Assembly: GCA_015207155.1 (NCBI GenBank)
Contig: JADEXK010000037.1
Span: 1 to 59,610 of the forward strand
Direction of reading: 5' to 3'
Length of the DNA: 59,610 bases
Source of the DNA: Nostocales cyanobacterium LEGE 11386
GTDB lineage: Bacteria > Cyanobacteriota > Cyanobacteriia > Cyanobacteriales > Nostocaceae
Of the stretch, positions 36,490 to 44,588 are shown one piece after another. The notes under the pieces are model-generated. The model saw only the letters and a list, made by a program, of their open reading frames with translations, did no database searches and was not told where the DNA came from. The stretch's first letter is position 1. The number at the start of each line of letters is the position of its first letter. A program made the position numbers and the translations under genes.

Positions 36490-36771
36490 ATTTCATCATG
36501 TGCAAATACTAATACTTTAGAATCACTCTTGACAAATTCAATAGCTTGGGAATAATATTCTTCTTGTAAGGAAAATATGTACTTTCGTCTATGCTTGTAT
36601 TGAAAAATTACCTGGCATAGAAAAATAAATAAATCAAATTTCTGCATTTGTATTTTCTAGTATAAGTATATATGCAGATGTAACTTTGTTTATGTTTATT
36701 TGTCTAGATATATGTTTTCAATTTGAAATTATTGGGGCTAACTTTGGATTTGATGCTATTTTCTCCTCATT

Positions 36772-38619
36772 ATGCAAATATGCCAAAATCCCAATTGCTC
36801 AAATCCATTCAACCCTGAAGGGAATAGATTTTGCATGAGTTGCGGACATAGCAACTTTGGCAAATTTCTGAGAAACCGCTACCGTGTGTTGAAGCTATTA
36901 GGTGAAGGTGGATTTAGCAAAACCTATGCTACTGAAGACGCAGATAGACTAAATGCACCTTGCGTCATCAAGCAATTTTTTCCTCAAGTGCAAGGAACCA
37001 TCCAACGTAATAAAGCAGCAGAATTCTTCAAAGAAGAAGCGTTTCGCTTGTATGAATTAGGAGAAAATCATACCCAAATACCCAGATTACTAGCTTACTT
37101 TGAACAAGGTTCCAGCTTGTATCTTGTCCAAGAATTTATTCAAGGGAAAACTCTTTTACAAGAAGTTCAACAAAAACCGTTTAGTGAAGAACAAATACAT
37201 CAACTTTTAACTGATTTATTACCAGTTCTCGAATTTATTCATGCTTCTAATGTGATTCATCGGGATATCAAACCAGAAAATATCATCCGCCGTGACAGTG
37301 ATGGCAAACCAGTCTTAATCGATTTTGGTGGGGCTAAACAAGTTACACAAACCAGTTTAGCTAGACAAGCTACAGTTATTTATACTATTGGTTATGCTCC
37401 ATCTGAACAAATGGCAGGATTTCCTTGCCATGCCAGTGATTTATATGCTTTGGGTGTAACTTGCGTGCGACTTCTAACTCAATGTTTGCCCTTACAAAAT
37501 ACTTACGGACAGATTAATGATCCTCTTTATGATGCCATGAATGCTAAGTGGTTATGGCAAGCATATTTACAGAAAAAAGGTATCATCATCAGCGACAAAT
37601 TAAGTAAAATTTTAAATAAATTGCTGCAACATTTACCCAGTGAAAGATATCAATCAGCAACAGAAGTTATCAATGACTTAAAGTCTACAAAAAAATCTAT
37701 CGTTGAACCAGAAGCTGTAGAAATCTCGCCACTTGCATTAATCCGATTACCGTTACCGTCAAAAAAAGTCACACCGCCATCACTTGCTTTAGAAACCTTT
37801 GAATTTGAAGTAGTCACAGTAGACACAGCAGGTAGAGAAGTCAGCCGCGATCGCCCGAGTGCTAAAGTCTTTACAGAAGAATTGAGCAAATCAGTCACAC
37901 TGGAAATGGTATTGATTCCCGGTGGTAGTTTCATGATGGGTTCTCCAGAGTTTGAAGGAGATGCTGATGAACGTCCTCAACACAAAGTTACCCTCGAACC
38001 CTTTTTTATGGGTAAATTTCCTGTCACTCAAGCTCAATGGAGAGCCGTAGCCGCTTTACCCAAAGTCGAACAAACCTTAAATCCCCACCCTTCCAAATTC
38101 AAAGGTCTGAATCGACCAGTGGAAAATGTATCTTGGCACGAAGCCTTAGAATTTTGTGCCAGACTCTCCGAAAAAACCGGACGAGAATATCGTTTACCCA
38201 GCGAAGCCGAATGGGAATATGCTTGTCGTGCGGGAAGTACTACATCTTTCCACTTTGGCGAAACAGTTACCTCTAATTTAGTCAACTGTAGTAGCGATAA
38301 TTATGGTGTGGAAGTAAAAAGCAAATACCGTAAAGAAACAACCGATGTTGGCAGTTTTCAGGTAGCCAACGCCTTTGGATTGTATGATATGCACGGGTTA
38401 GTGTGGGAATGGTGCGCTGATGCTTGGCACAACAATTACAATGGCGCACCAGTAGATGGCACCGCCTGGGAACTTGGTGGTGACATTTATCGGCGAGTGC
38501 TGCGTGGCGGTTCTTGGAGTTTTGGTGCAGAACTATGTCGCAGTGCTAGCCGTAGCTGGAATGAGTCAGATGGTGGGTTGAGGATATGTGGCTTTCGGGT
38601 TGTATTTTCCCCAATTTGA
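36772..38619 (+). CDS. Serine/threonine kinase fused to FGE-sulfatase-like domain
   Basis: 615 aa. A four-cysteine N-terminal motif (C4, C9, C21, C24) is followed by a Hanks-type kinase (about 35-300: GEGGFSKT, CVIKQF, HRDIKPENII, DFGGAK). A linker then leads to a formylglycine-generating-enzyme/C-type-lectin-like domain (about 375-615: MVLIPGGSFMMGS, YRLPSEAEWEYACRAG, GLVWEWCAD, RRVLRGGSW...GFRVV). The first catalytic cysteine of true FGE is missing, so the domain is more likely a binding scaffold. The last 35 residues look like a diversity-generating retroelement variable region. No reverse transcriptase is in the window. Confidence 0.92.
   Translation: MQICQNPNCSNPFNPEGNRFCMSCGHSNFGKFLRNRYRVLKLLGEGGFSKTYATEDADRLNAPCVIKQFFPQVQGTIQRNKAAEFFKEEAFRLYELGENHTQIPRLLAYFEQGSSLYLVQEFIQGKTLLQEVQQKPFSEEQIHQLLTDLLPVLEFIHASNVIHRDIKPENIIRRDSDGKPVLIDFGGAKQVTQTSLARQATVIYTIGYAPSEQMAGFPCHASDLYALGVTCVRLLTQCLPLQNTYGQINDPLYDAMNAKWLWQAYLQKKGIIISDKLSKILNKLLQHLPSERYQSATEVINDLKSTKKSIVEPEAVEISPLALIRLPLPSKKVTPPSLALETFEFEVVTVDTAGREVSRDRPSAKVFTEELSKSVTLEMVLIPGGSFMMGSPEFEGDADERPQHKVTLEPFFMGKFPVTQAQWRAVAALPKVEQTLNPHPSKFKGLNRPVENVSWHEALEFCARLSEKTGREYRLPSEAEWEYACRAGSTTSFHFGETVTSNLVNCSSDNYGVEVKSKYRKETTDVGSFQVANAFGLYDMHGLVWEWCADAWHNNYNGAPVDGTAWELGGDIYRRVLRGGSWSFGAELCRSASRSWNESDGGLRICGFRVVFSPI
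38503..38604 (+). other. Candidate DGR variable region at the kinase 3' end
   Basis: The segment encodes LRGGSWSFGAELCRSA, then SRSWNESDGGLRICGFRVV. Conserved framework (RGGSW, CRSA-x-R, GFRVV) alternates with residues that are usually asparagine in the unmutated FGE pattern. Codons AGT, TTT, GGT, AGC, AGC, GGT, GGG and TGT can be reached from AAT/AAC/AGG by changes at adenines only. CTA and TTG cannot derive from AAC/AAT and would need AAA/AAG in the template. No template repeat was found in this window. Confidence 0.45.
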
Positions 38620-38649
38620 TATGGTTATGCGGTTCACTGTTAATAAAAG

Positions 38650-39273
38650 TTAATCAAAATCTGTCTGTAAGTTAGGATTGCGGTAATGTTCAAATAGCCG
38701 ACTGATTTGGCTGGGAACAACACGAGTTAGGGAAAGTTCTGGAATTTCCTGCTCTCCAAAAAATTCGGCTTCCTCGGTTTCAATACTGGCTGTAGCTGCA
38801 CCACCAATTAATTTACATTGGAAAAACAACTTATATACATGATGTACAAAAGGCGGGTGTCCATGGCGATGGTGGTTTCGATCATAAACTGCAACTAATT
38901 TGATAACTTGTGTTTTATAACCTGATTCTTCGTATATCTCGCGCTCCACTGCGCTACTGGGAGACTCGCCGATATCTACCCATCCTCCTGGAAGCGTCCA
39001 GCAATCGTCCTCTCTTTCCCTAACCAGTAAAATTTTTTGGTCGCGGAAAACTGCCCCTCGGACATCTACTTTGGGAGTAGCATACCCTTTTTCTAAACTA
39101 AATAAATCGAGGACATAGCTTGGTTCAGTATTGGTATACTTTGCCATAATTTCAGATGCAATTAATTGCACCTGTTCGTATCGCTCAACATCATACGGAT
39201 TATTACTATAAGTCAAGCCATTTTGGGCAATTGCCTGTAACTTTTGTACCCATTCCAACCACTCCAAACTCAT
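38650..39273 (-). CDS. Nudix hydrolase with N-terminal NUDIX_N domain
   Basis: 207 aa. The Nudix box starts GGWVDIGE and ends REIYEES near residues 95-117 and holds the metal-binding glutamates. The N-terminal helical part (1-60) matches the NUDIX_N type that precedes the catalytic domain in ADP-ribose or CDP-choline pyrophosphatases. The substrate is probably a nucleoside diphosphate derivative. The ATG at 39273 has AGGAGTACTTT upstream. Confidence 0.9.
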   Translation of the reverse strand: MSLEWLEWVQKLQAIAQNGLTYSNNPYDVERYEQVQLIASEIMAKYTNTEPSYVLDLFSLEKGYATPKVDVRGAVFRDQKILLVREREDDCWTLPGGWVDIGESPSSAVEREIYEESGYKTQVIKLVAVYDRNHHRHGHPPFVHHVYKLFFQCKLIGGAATASIETEEAEFFGEQEIPELSLTRVVPSQISRLFEHYRNPNLQTDFD

Positions 39274-39428
39274 AAAGTACTCCTAATAAAGGCAAAAATG
39301 AAACTGACTCATTGTCACCACTGCCACTCGCCCAATGACTTGCACTTTGCTGGTACGCCACGCAAGCTAAATTCATAATGGAAATCAACAAAGCTAGAAA
39401 TTTAATTATTTATTCAAAAAAATAATCT

Positions 39429-39929
39429 ATGCAGAAACTTGATAATTATCCCCCAAATTCACTCACAATTATCCAAACAACAGATATTTTAGATTTTTGG
39501 CCTCTTTTAAAAGAGTTAGAATTTGGAGATCAGTTTAGCCTAGCAATGCTGAGGTGGTGTGGTATCGGCCGGCGTGATCAATCAATTTCTTTGTGGCAGG
39601 TATATATTGCCAAGCTAGCAGCAGAATCAATAGGTGTTATTGGACTTTACCAACTAGTTGATAGTCCTCCTGATGTTGTGTGGCTGGGATGGTTCGGTTT
39701 GCGTCCGCACTTCCGCCGGCAAGGTTGGGGCACAATTATGCTGGATCGATTAAAGGCATATGCACTAGCTTTTGGATTTAAGGAACTTTGGGTATATACA
39801 AATTACGATAATTTAGCAGCTATATCGTTTTATGAAAATTATGGATTCGTGAAATTGGGTGCAGCTGTTAATATCTCCCCAGGAAAAACACATGAATTAT
39901 CAGACATTATTTTGAAATGTAATTTATAG
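39429..39929 (+). CDS. GNAT family N-acetyltransferase
   Basis: 166 aa. The acetyl-CoA-binding motif is PHFRRQGWGTIML near residues 93-106, followed by LWVYTNYDNLAAISFYENYGFVKLG, the usual motif B and C-terminal strand. The substrate is unknown. It is divergent from the Nudix gene, with 155 bases between them. Confidence 0.87.
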   Translation: MQKLDNYPPNSLTIIQTTDILDFWPLLKELEFGDQFSLAMLRWCGIGRRDQSISLWQVYIAKLAAESIGVIGLYQLVDSPPDVVWLGWFGLRPHFRRQGWGTIMLDRLKAYALAFGFKELWVYTNYDNLAAISFYENYGFVKLGAAVNISPGKTHELSDIILKCNL

Positions 39930-40069
39930 CGCTTTTATTTTTTGCTAGTGCATCACTGCGCTAGTGGGAGGCTGATATCACCAGTATCACAGAGCGTTAG
40001 TACTGCCAGCTATCAGGTCACTGATTCCGGTAACATAGGTAATTATCAATAAGTTTTAATAAATAACTC

Positions 40070-40423
40070 ATGTCTTCAACTCCTCTAACACTGAATCTGG
40101 TTGAAGGTTCTGTCACCTTCAGTTTTTCACCCCAGGCAGCACGGGAATTAAAGGCAGCAACGGATCAATTAATGGAACGTCTGAAAGCTGTCGCTGCTAA
40201 ACCTACTCCAGGTAGTGGCAAAGCCATTCCCCAGCCTCCTCTAGAGTATCGCTATACTGGTGAGGTATTTTTAGAAGTATTTTGTAATCCTAATATTTGG
40301 CCTACTCCCTTTGCTGCTAAAGTCTTACTGACTATCCGTAATGTCAACATTCGCTTAACTACAGAAGCTGAACTTACCCGAATTATTGAAGATGTAAACC
40401 AGTATTTAGAGCAAGTAGGGTAA
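40070..40423 (+). CDS. Conserved cyanobacterial hypothetical protein
   Basis: A 117-aa soluble protein of unknown function. It is predicted to start with two beta strands, a helix (AARELKAATDQLMERLKAVA), a proline-rich linker, strands around YRYTGEVFLEVFCNPNIW, and a last helix. No membrane segment, signal or catalytic motif is visible. The ATG at 40070 starts directly at the conserved-looking region. Confidence 0.7.
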   Translation: MSSTPLTLNLVEGSVTFSFSPQAARELKAATDQLMERLKAVAAKPTPGSGKAIPQPPLEYRYTGEVFLEVFCNPNIWPTPFAAKVLLTIRNVNIRLTTEAELTRIIEDVNQYLEQVG

Positions 40424-40476
40424 TTTCATTTTCTGGCGTGGCATATTTGCGGGATAATTTTGCTGGTTTTGTAGGA

Positions 40477-40523
40477 TGGGCATCTTGCCCGTCCCTTGTA
40501 TTTCCGGGCGGGCAAGATGCCCA
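40477..40523. repeat. TGGGCATCTTGCCCG palindromic repeat
   Basis: TGGGCATCTTGCCCG (40477-40491) and CGGGCAAGATGCCCA (40509-40523) form a perfect 15-bp stem with a 17-base loop. This is a widely dispersed cyanobacterial palindrome. Confidence 0.85.
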
Positions 40524-40681
40524 CCTCACAAGAATCATCCCTTGATTCAGCAACGCCAATTTGTCACATAGCTTAGGACATAGAACTAATCATCAAATCC
40601 GGACACCAAAAGATTTTCAATTCTGTTCCCTGTCCCCTACTATACTTAGTTTCAAATCCCGGTTTTAGACTACGAAAAATT

Positions 40682-40715
40682 ACTAGGGCAGTTTCCTAAA
40701 TAAAACTGCCCTAGT
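40682..40715 (-). terminator. Intrinsic terminator of the DUF4327 gene
   Basis: ACTAGGGCAGTTT (40682-40694) pairs perfectly with AAACTGCCCTAGT (40703-40715), with an 8-base loop. On the minus strand the stem is followed by AATTTTTCG, so it fits a terminator for the leftward DUF4327 gene about 240 bases upstream. Confidence 0.7.
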
Positions 40716-40951
40716 CAGCGAATCTACATAAGATAGATGCTTAAATTATTCCACTGGATTGTGGTCTTAACTGGAAAAATTGTATAAATTAAGATTCTAA
40801 TGCTTCCGCGTTTATGGAAAAGCTAAGATTCTGGATCGGGAAAAACGTTTCAAAACTAAAGCTTATCCCACAAATTAGACATTTAATTGTTTGTTGTCAA
40901 ATTTAGACATCCAAAATAAACTCCCAATCCAAAATCTGAAGCATACATTGA

Positions 40952-41188
40952 TTAATCGTTCTCCCATTGTTCACGACCAATCAAATCGCCAATGCGATCG
41001 CGTAATAAGAAGTCACATTTTTCTAACTCACATTCAACGCAAACCCACTCTCTCGCGGGGATGTATTGGCAGAGTGTATATATTGGTTGTTGTCGGCTGA
41101 CCATTCCTTTTTGCACCAGTCGGCGTGCTTCGTCTTGGATTACGTCTAGGGAGTAGTAATTGATAGAAGGCACCGTATTCACACTCAT
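40952..41188 (-). CDS. DUF4327 family protein
   Basis: 78 aa. It has the cyanobacterial DUF4327 pattern: YSLDVIQDEARRLVQKGMV, then Q-P-I-Y-x-L, then REWVCVECELEKCDFLLRD and IGDLIGREQWEND (outline only). A pair of cysteines in CVECELEKC may bind metal. The function is unknown. The ATG is at 41188 and a terminator lies downstream. Confidence 0.8.
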   Translation of the reverse strand: MSVNTVPSINYYSLDVIQDEARRLVQKGMVSRQQPIYTLCQYIPAREWVCVECELEKCDFLLRDRIGDLIGREQWEND

Positions 41189-42053
41189 GGTTTTTACTCA
41201 CAAATTTACACGTAGATAGTATTCCCACTAATTATTGGGAACAAACATGACAAAAATTAGACTTGTGGCTAGGGTTTTGTAGTTTGCTATACGGAACTGA
41301 TTCCATTTTGACGCTATATACCTTCAAATTATCTAAAGAAATGTTAAGAATGTCAACAATTCCTGACTTTTTCGGCAACTACACCTCAACATTAGGATTT
41401 AATGGTGATTAACTTAACCTGCCGACAAGATTGTGTGATTTGGATTCCATACGGTTCAAAGTCTTGCGTCTGTTGATTTTGAGCATGATTGGGTGGGCGA
41501 GAATATTTCATCTAGCAGATTGCTGATGTACTAAATAACCACTGTAAAGCTTTTGCTTCTAGATTTCGGTATTTGTTTATAGCTAAACCAGCCAAAATTT
41601 CTAACAGAAGAATTGGTATAAACTATGGCAAAACATCAGTGATACGGTACACCACGAAGGCTTGTAAAGTGACATCTGTTAATAATTTCTTAAAAAAGAA
41701 TAGAATTTGTCTGGTGAATTACAGCACTGTGGATAAATACTTTGCTCCGGGTAAACACCTGTTACAAAGTGGAATTATCTAGCTCTATGTAAGATTAGCA
41801 GTAGTTTGGACAAGACAAGTGCCAATTTGAACCATAAATTCGGGTGAGGCGATTTAGGCGCTCAAAAACCCGCTCATTTGCCACTATAATAATGAGCTAT
41901 GGAATCATAAATTTTCGCTAAACCAACCATTGGTGCTATCAGTAAATTTATCAAGGCATAAAATATTTAATTTTGTTGCAAAATCGTAACATTACTGATA
42001 ACAGCGCGGCAAGTGGGATAAAGAATTGGGAAGACCCACGGTTAATGAGTTAT
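41189..42053. other. Long intergenic region
   Basis: 865 bases without a supported gene. A 69-codon plus-strand frame at 41573-41782 has no coding character that I can recognise. No tRNA-like or other structured RNA was seen by eye. It may hold the DUF4327 promoter and an unrecognised small RNA. Confidence 0.4.
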
Positions 42054-42467
42054 TTATTCCGATGATTCATCATCTTCAGTGATATTTTCTGCTGCTGACA
42101 AATCTGCTGGCGATCGCTCATACTGGAGTTGGTTCAAGAGCGTCAGCACTTTAGTACCGCGTTCTAGAGAATCATCTTCAATAAACATCACCTCTGGTGT
42201 ACGACGTAACCTTACCCGCGCACCTAATTCACTGCGAACAAAACCTGTTGCTGACCTTAAGCCTGCCATTGTTTCTGCTTTGGCTTCCTCTGTACCATAA
42301 ATACTGACGTAGATTTTGGCATGTTGCAGATCACCAGAAACATCTACATCTGTAACGCTGACCATGCCTGTACCCACACGATCATCTTTAATACCGTTAA
42401 GTAGCATTTGGCTAACTTCCCGTTTAATTAATTCAGCAACGCGGGAAATGCGGCGATTTGTAGCCAT
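42054..42467 (-). CDS. rbfA: 30S ribosome-binding factor RbfA
   Basis: A 137-aa KH-type ribosome maturation factor that acts on 16S rRNA processing and cold adaptation. It starts MATNRRISRVAELIKREVSQ and contains VSVTDVDVSGDLQHAKIYVS and LRRTPEVMFIEDDSLERG. ATG 42467 is chosen because GAGGAGG lies just upstream; the upstream frame extension has no family match. The acidic C-terminal tail extends past the domain. It lies downstream of the Ycf33-like gene on the same strand. Confidence 0.95.
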   Translation of the reverse strand: MATNRRISRVAELIKREVSQMLLNGIKDDRVGTGMVSVTDVDVSGDLQHAKIYVSIYGTEEAKAETMAGLRSATGFVRSELGARVRLRRTPEVMFIEDDSLERGTKVLTLLNQLQYERSPADLSAAENITEDDESSE

Positions 42468-42588
42468 AAAATTCTGCCTCCTCACAGAGGTTGTACAACA
42501 TAAATATATAAAAGGGGGAGGACAGAGCTTGACGCACGCAACGCCAATAGCAACTGCCTGTGGGGTCAACACCCGTTATAGCCTTAGT

Positions 42589-42795
42589 TTAGACTGTACT
42601 CAAACCCAGCATTGCCCGTAGGGTGAGAGTAACAAAAACTAGGCTACCCACAAAAAAACCCAACAGAGCAATCAAAGTAACTGGGCGTTTTAACAGTGGC
42701 ATTAATGGCTCAATTGTATTCAGAAACACCCCTAAAAGGACCGTAACGAAGTAGCGGGGGTAGCGAAAGACGTTATCCCAAAATCCGTCAAACAT
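42589..42795 (-). CDS. Ycf33-like (DUF751) membrane protein
   Basis: 68 aa with two membrane helices (about 14-34 and 40-60). The N-terminal FWDNVFRYPRYFVTVLLGVF is typical of the DUF751/Ycf33 family found in cyanobacteria and plastids. The function is unknown. It is 121 bases upstream of rbfA on the same strand and I recall the same gene order in other cyanobacteria, which suggests a conserved operon. Confidence 0.8.
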   Translation of the reverse strand: MFDGFWDNVFRYPRYFVTVLLGVFLNTIEPLMPLLKRPVTLIALLGFFVGSLVFVTLTLRAMLGLSTV

Positions 42796-42942
42796 TTTTA
42801 TATAGACTGCCTTGTTATAGACTTACATGTGGTTTGATATCTATTTAATTGTAATCTATGCAGCCAAAAAATTACTCAATTACCATAAAATATGGTTCTT
42901 CTGCTATATTTATTAGCTTAGTTGCAGTTAAATTGTAAATAA

Positions 42943-43776
42943 ATGGTAAGTCAAATCCCCAAGGAAACTTGCCCGCGTCCATTTTTAAAGTGGGCTGGAG
43001 GAAAAAGCAGGTTAATCCAACAGTATATTCCCTATTTTCCCAAGCATTATCAAACTTACTATGAACCATTTTTAGGTGGTGGGGCTATTTTTTTCTATCT
43101 CCAACCATCAACAGCAATCTTAACTGATATTAACGCAGAATTAATTACTACTTATCGCTGTGTAAGAGACCATGTTGAAGAATTAATTTGTTTACTAAAA
43201 GAACATAAAAATAAACATAATAGAGATTATTATTATGACGTGAGAGCCTATCCTGGAGGTACTGATTTAGAACAGGCATCTCGTCTAATTTATCTTAATA
43301 AAACCTGTTTCAATGGACTTTATCGCGTTAATTCTCAAGGGAAATTTAATGTACCATTAGGTAGATATAAAAATCCCAACATTTGTCAAGAAGATTTACT
43401 AAGAGCAGCATCAGCAGCACTTTCAGCATCGGAGATTAGACAGGCAGATTTTACAAATGTCCTCGATTATGCTAAGAGTAGCGATGATTTTATCTTTCTA
43501 GATCCACCTTATCATCCCATAAGTAACACTAGTTATTTCACAGGTTATCACCGCAATTCTTTCGGTGAAAAAGACCAAGAACGTTTGCGAGATGCTTGTG
43601 CAGAATTAGCTAGTCGTGGTGTGAAAATGATGATATGTAATTCTGACTGTGAATTAGTCAGAAAACTGTATAAACAAATTAATTTTAATATTCATCCCAT
43701 AGTAGCCTCGCGCTCAATTAACTGTAATACAAAAAGGCGAGGGATGATTTATGAACTATTAATAACTTCCTATTAA
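42943..43776 (+). CDS. Dam-type N6-adenine DNA methyltransferase
   Basis: A 277-aa D12-class (alpha) adenine methyltransferase. The AdoMet-binding motif is PFLKWAGGKSRLI with YYEPFLGGGAIFF, and the catalytic motif is IFLDPPYHP. Family members such as Dam, DpnM and EcoRV methylase modify GATC or related sites, and GATC is the core of the HIP1 palindrome abundant here; target specificity cannot be read from sequence. The stop overlaps by four bases the stop of a convergent nuclease gene, so the two probably form a restriction-modification system. Confidence 0.92.
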   Translation: MVSQIPKETCPRPFLKWAGGKSRLIQQYIPYFPKHYQTYYEPFLGGGAIFFYLQPSTAILTDINAELITTYRCVRDHVEELICLLKEHKNKHNRDYYYDVRAYPGGTDLEQASRLIYLNKTCFNGLYRVNSQGKFNVPLGRYKNPNICQEDLLRAASAALSASEIRQADFTNVLDYAKSSDDFIFLDPPYHPISNTSYFTGYHRNSFGEKDQERLRDACAELASRGVKMMICNSDCELVRKLYKQINFNIHPIVASRSINCNTKRRGMIYELLITSY

Positions 43777-44249
43777 AAATTTTTATTTGCCCAAGCAATA
43801 AATCTATCTAAAGTGTGTACCGCTAATAAATTATTATTATATGTAACTTGTTGTCTGAGCCATTTAATTGCTCCTTGTCTCATGCCTTCACCGCCTATAA
43901 CTATCATAGTTGGTGCGGGGTAATAGTTTTGAATATTCATGTTCAAATAAGGGAATTTTTCATCAACTGAACCACCACTTTCTTGCCATTTACATTCAAT
44001 AATTAATTCAGATGGCATGAGCGGTAACCCGACAACATAAAAATCAACTTTCAGGGTAGTTTGATAAATTCCTGCACCGATGCAAACTTGTTTTGCATAG
44101 CGTTTTTTTAATAAATTAGCAGTTAATAAGAAGTCTTTTGTGACATGGTTTCCTACTTGGAAATAACCATGTCCAGTTAATATGCTTTCTACATTACTTT
44201 CTAAAATTTTACCTGCCTGATTTGCCCGTCCACCTTGAGTCAGAGCCAT
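43773..44249 (-). CDS. PD-(D/E)XK nuclease, probable restriction endonuclease
   Basis: 158 aa. A PD-(D/E)XK-type active site is seen as KVDFYVVG followed by SELIIECKWQES: aspartate, then E-x-K separated by about 14 residues. The start ATG 44249 is chosen because AAAGGG lies upstream; a TTG at 44297 would add 16 residues. It is convergent with, and overlaps by four bases, the adenine methylase gene. That arrangement and the small size suggest the endonuclease partner of a type II system, though an unrelated PD-(D/E)XK role cannot be excluded. Confidence 0.75.
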   Translation of the reverse strand: MALTQGGRANQAGKILESNVESILTGHGYFQVGNHVTKDFLLTANLLKKRYAKQVCIGAGIYQTTLKVDFYVVGLPLMPSELIIECKWQESGGSVDEKFPYLNMNIQNYYPAPTMIVIGGEGMRQGAIKWLRQQVTYNNNLLAVHTLDRFIAWANKNF

Positions 44250-44588
44250 CTTCAACCCTTTGCCAAAAGTCCTGCTTATTATAGGATTCCACGGCAAGAG
44301 TCACAAATGGTCATTTGCTTAATATGAATTTTTAATTTTGGCTGCAAAAGCTAGATGAGTCAGTTGATATTAATAAAATAATGGTACTTTTGTACTGAAA
44401 TAATCTCAATTTTCCCAGTTTTGCGAATTTATAAATACGATAAACTCTTGGTTATGTCCCCATATTCCGTTGCTAATTATCTTCAATGCAGAAAAGCAGT
44501 GACGGTAGTTTTTCGTGATTAGTTGATGGGTAAATTTATTTGTAGCAACATCTGTAATCAACGGAATGGAGATTGGGTAAATTCAGTT
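44250..44588. other. Intergenic region
   Basis: This is AT-rich and upstream of the nuclease gene. No coding frame or recognisable element was found. Confidence 0.4.

Larger units (their letters stand above)
40424..40951. other. Intergenic region with two strong hairpins
   Basis: This lies between convergent genes. No coding frame was supported. It holds the 15-bp inverted repeat at 40477-40523 and the terminator at 40682-40715. Confidence 0.5.

Noticed and set aside
38650..39273. Nudix gene as accessory protein of the candidate DGR
   Set aside because: DGR cassettes usually carry a small accessory (Avd-like) helical protein and a reverse transcriptase; the Nudix hydrolase fits neither and lies on the other strand.
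41573..41782. 69-codon plus-strand frame in the 865-base gap
   Set aside because: It has no ribosome-binding site and no recognisable domain, and its composition matches non-coding AT-rich DNA.
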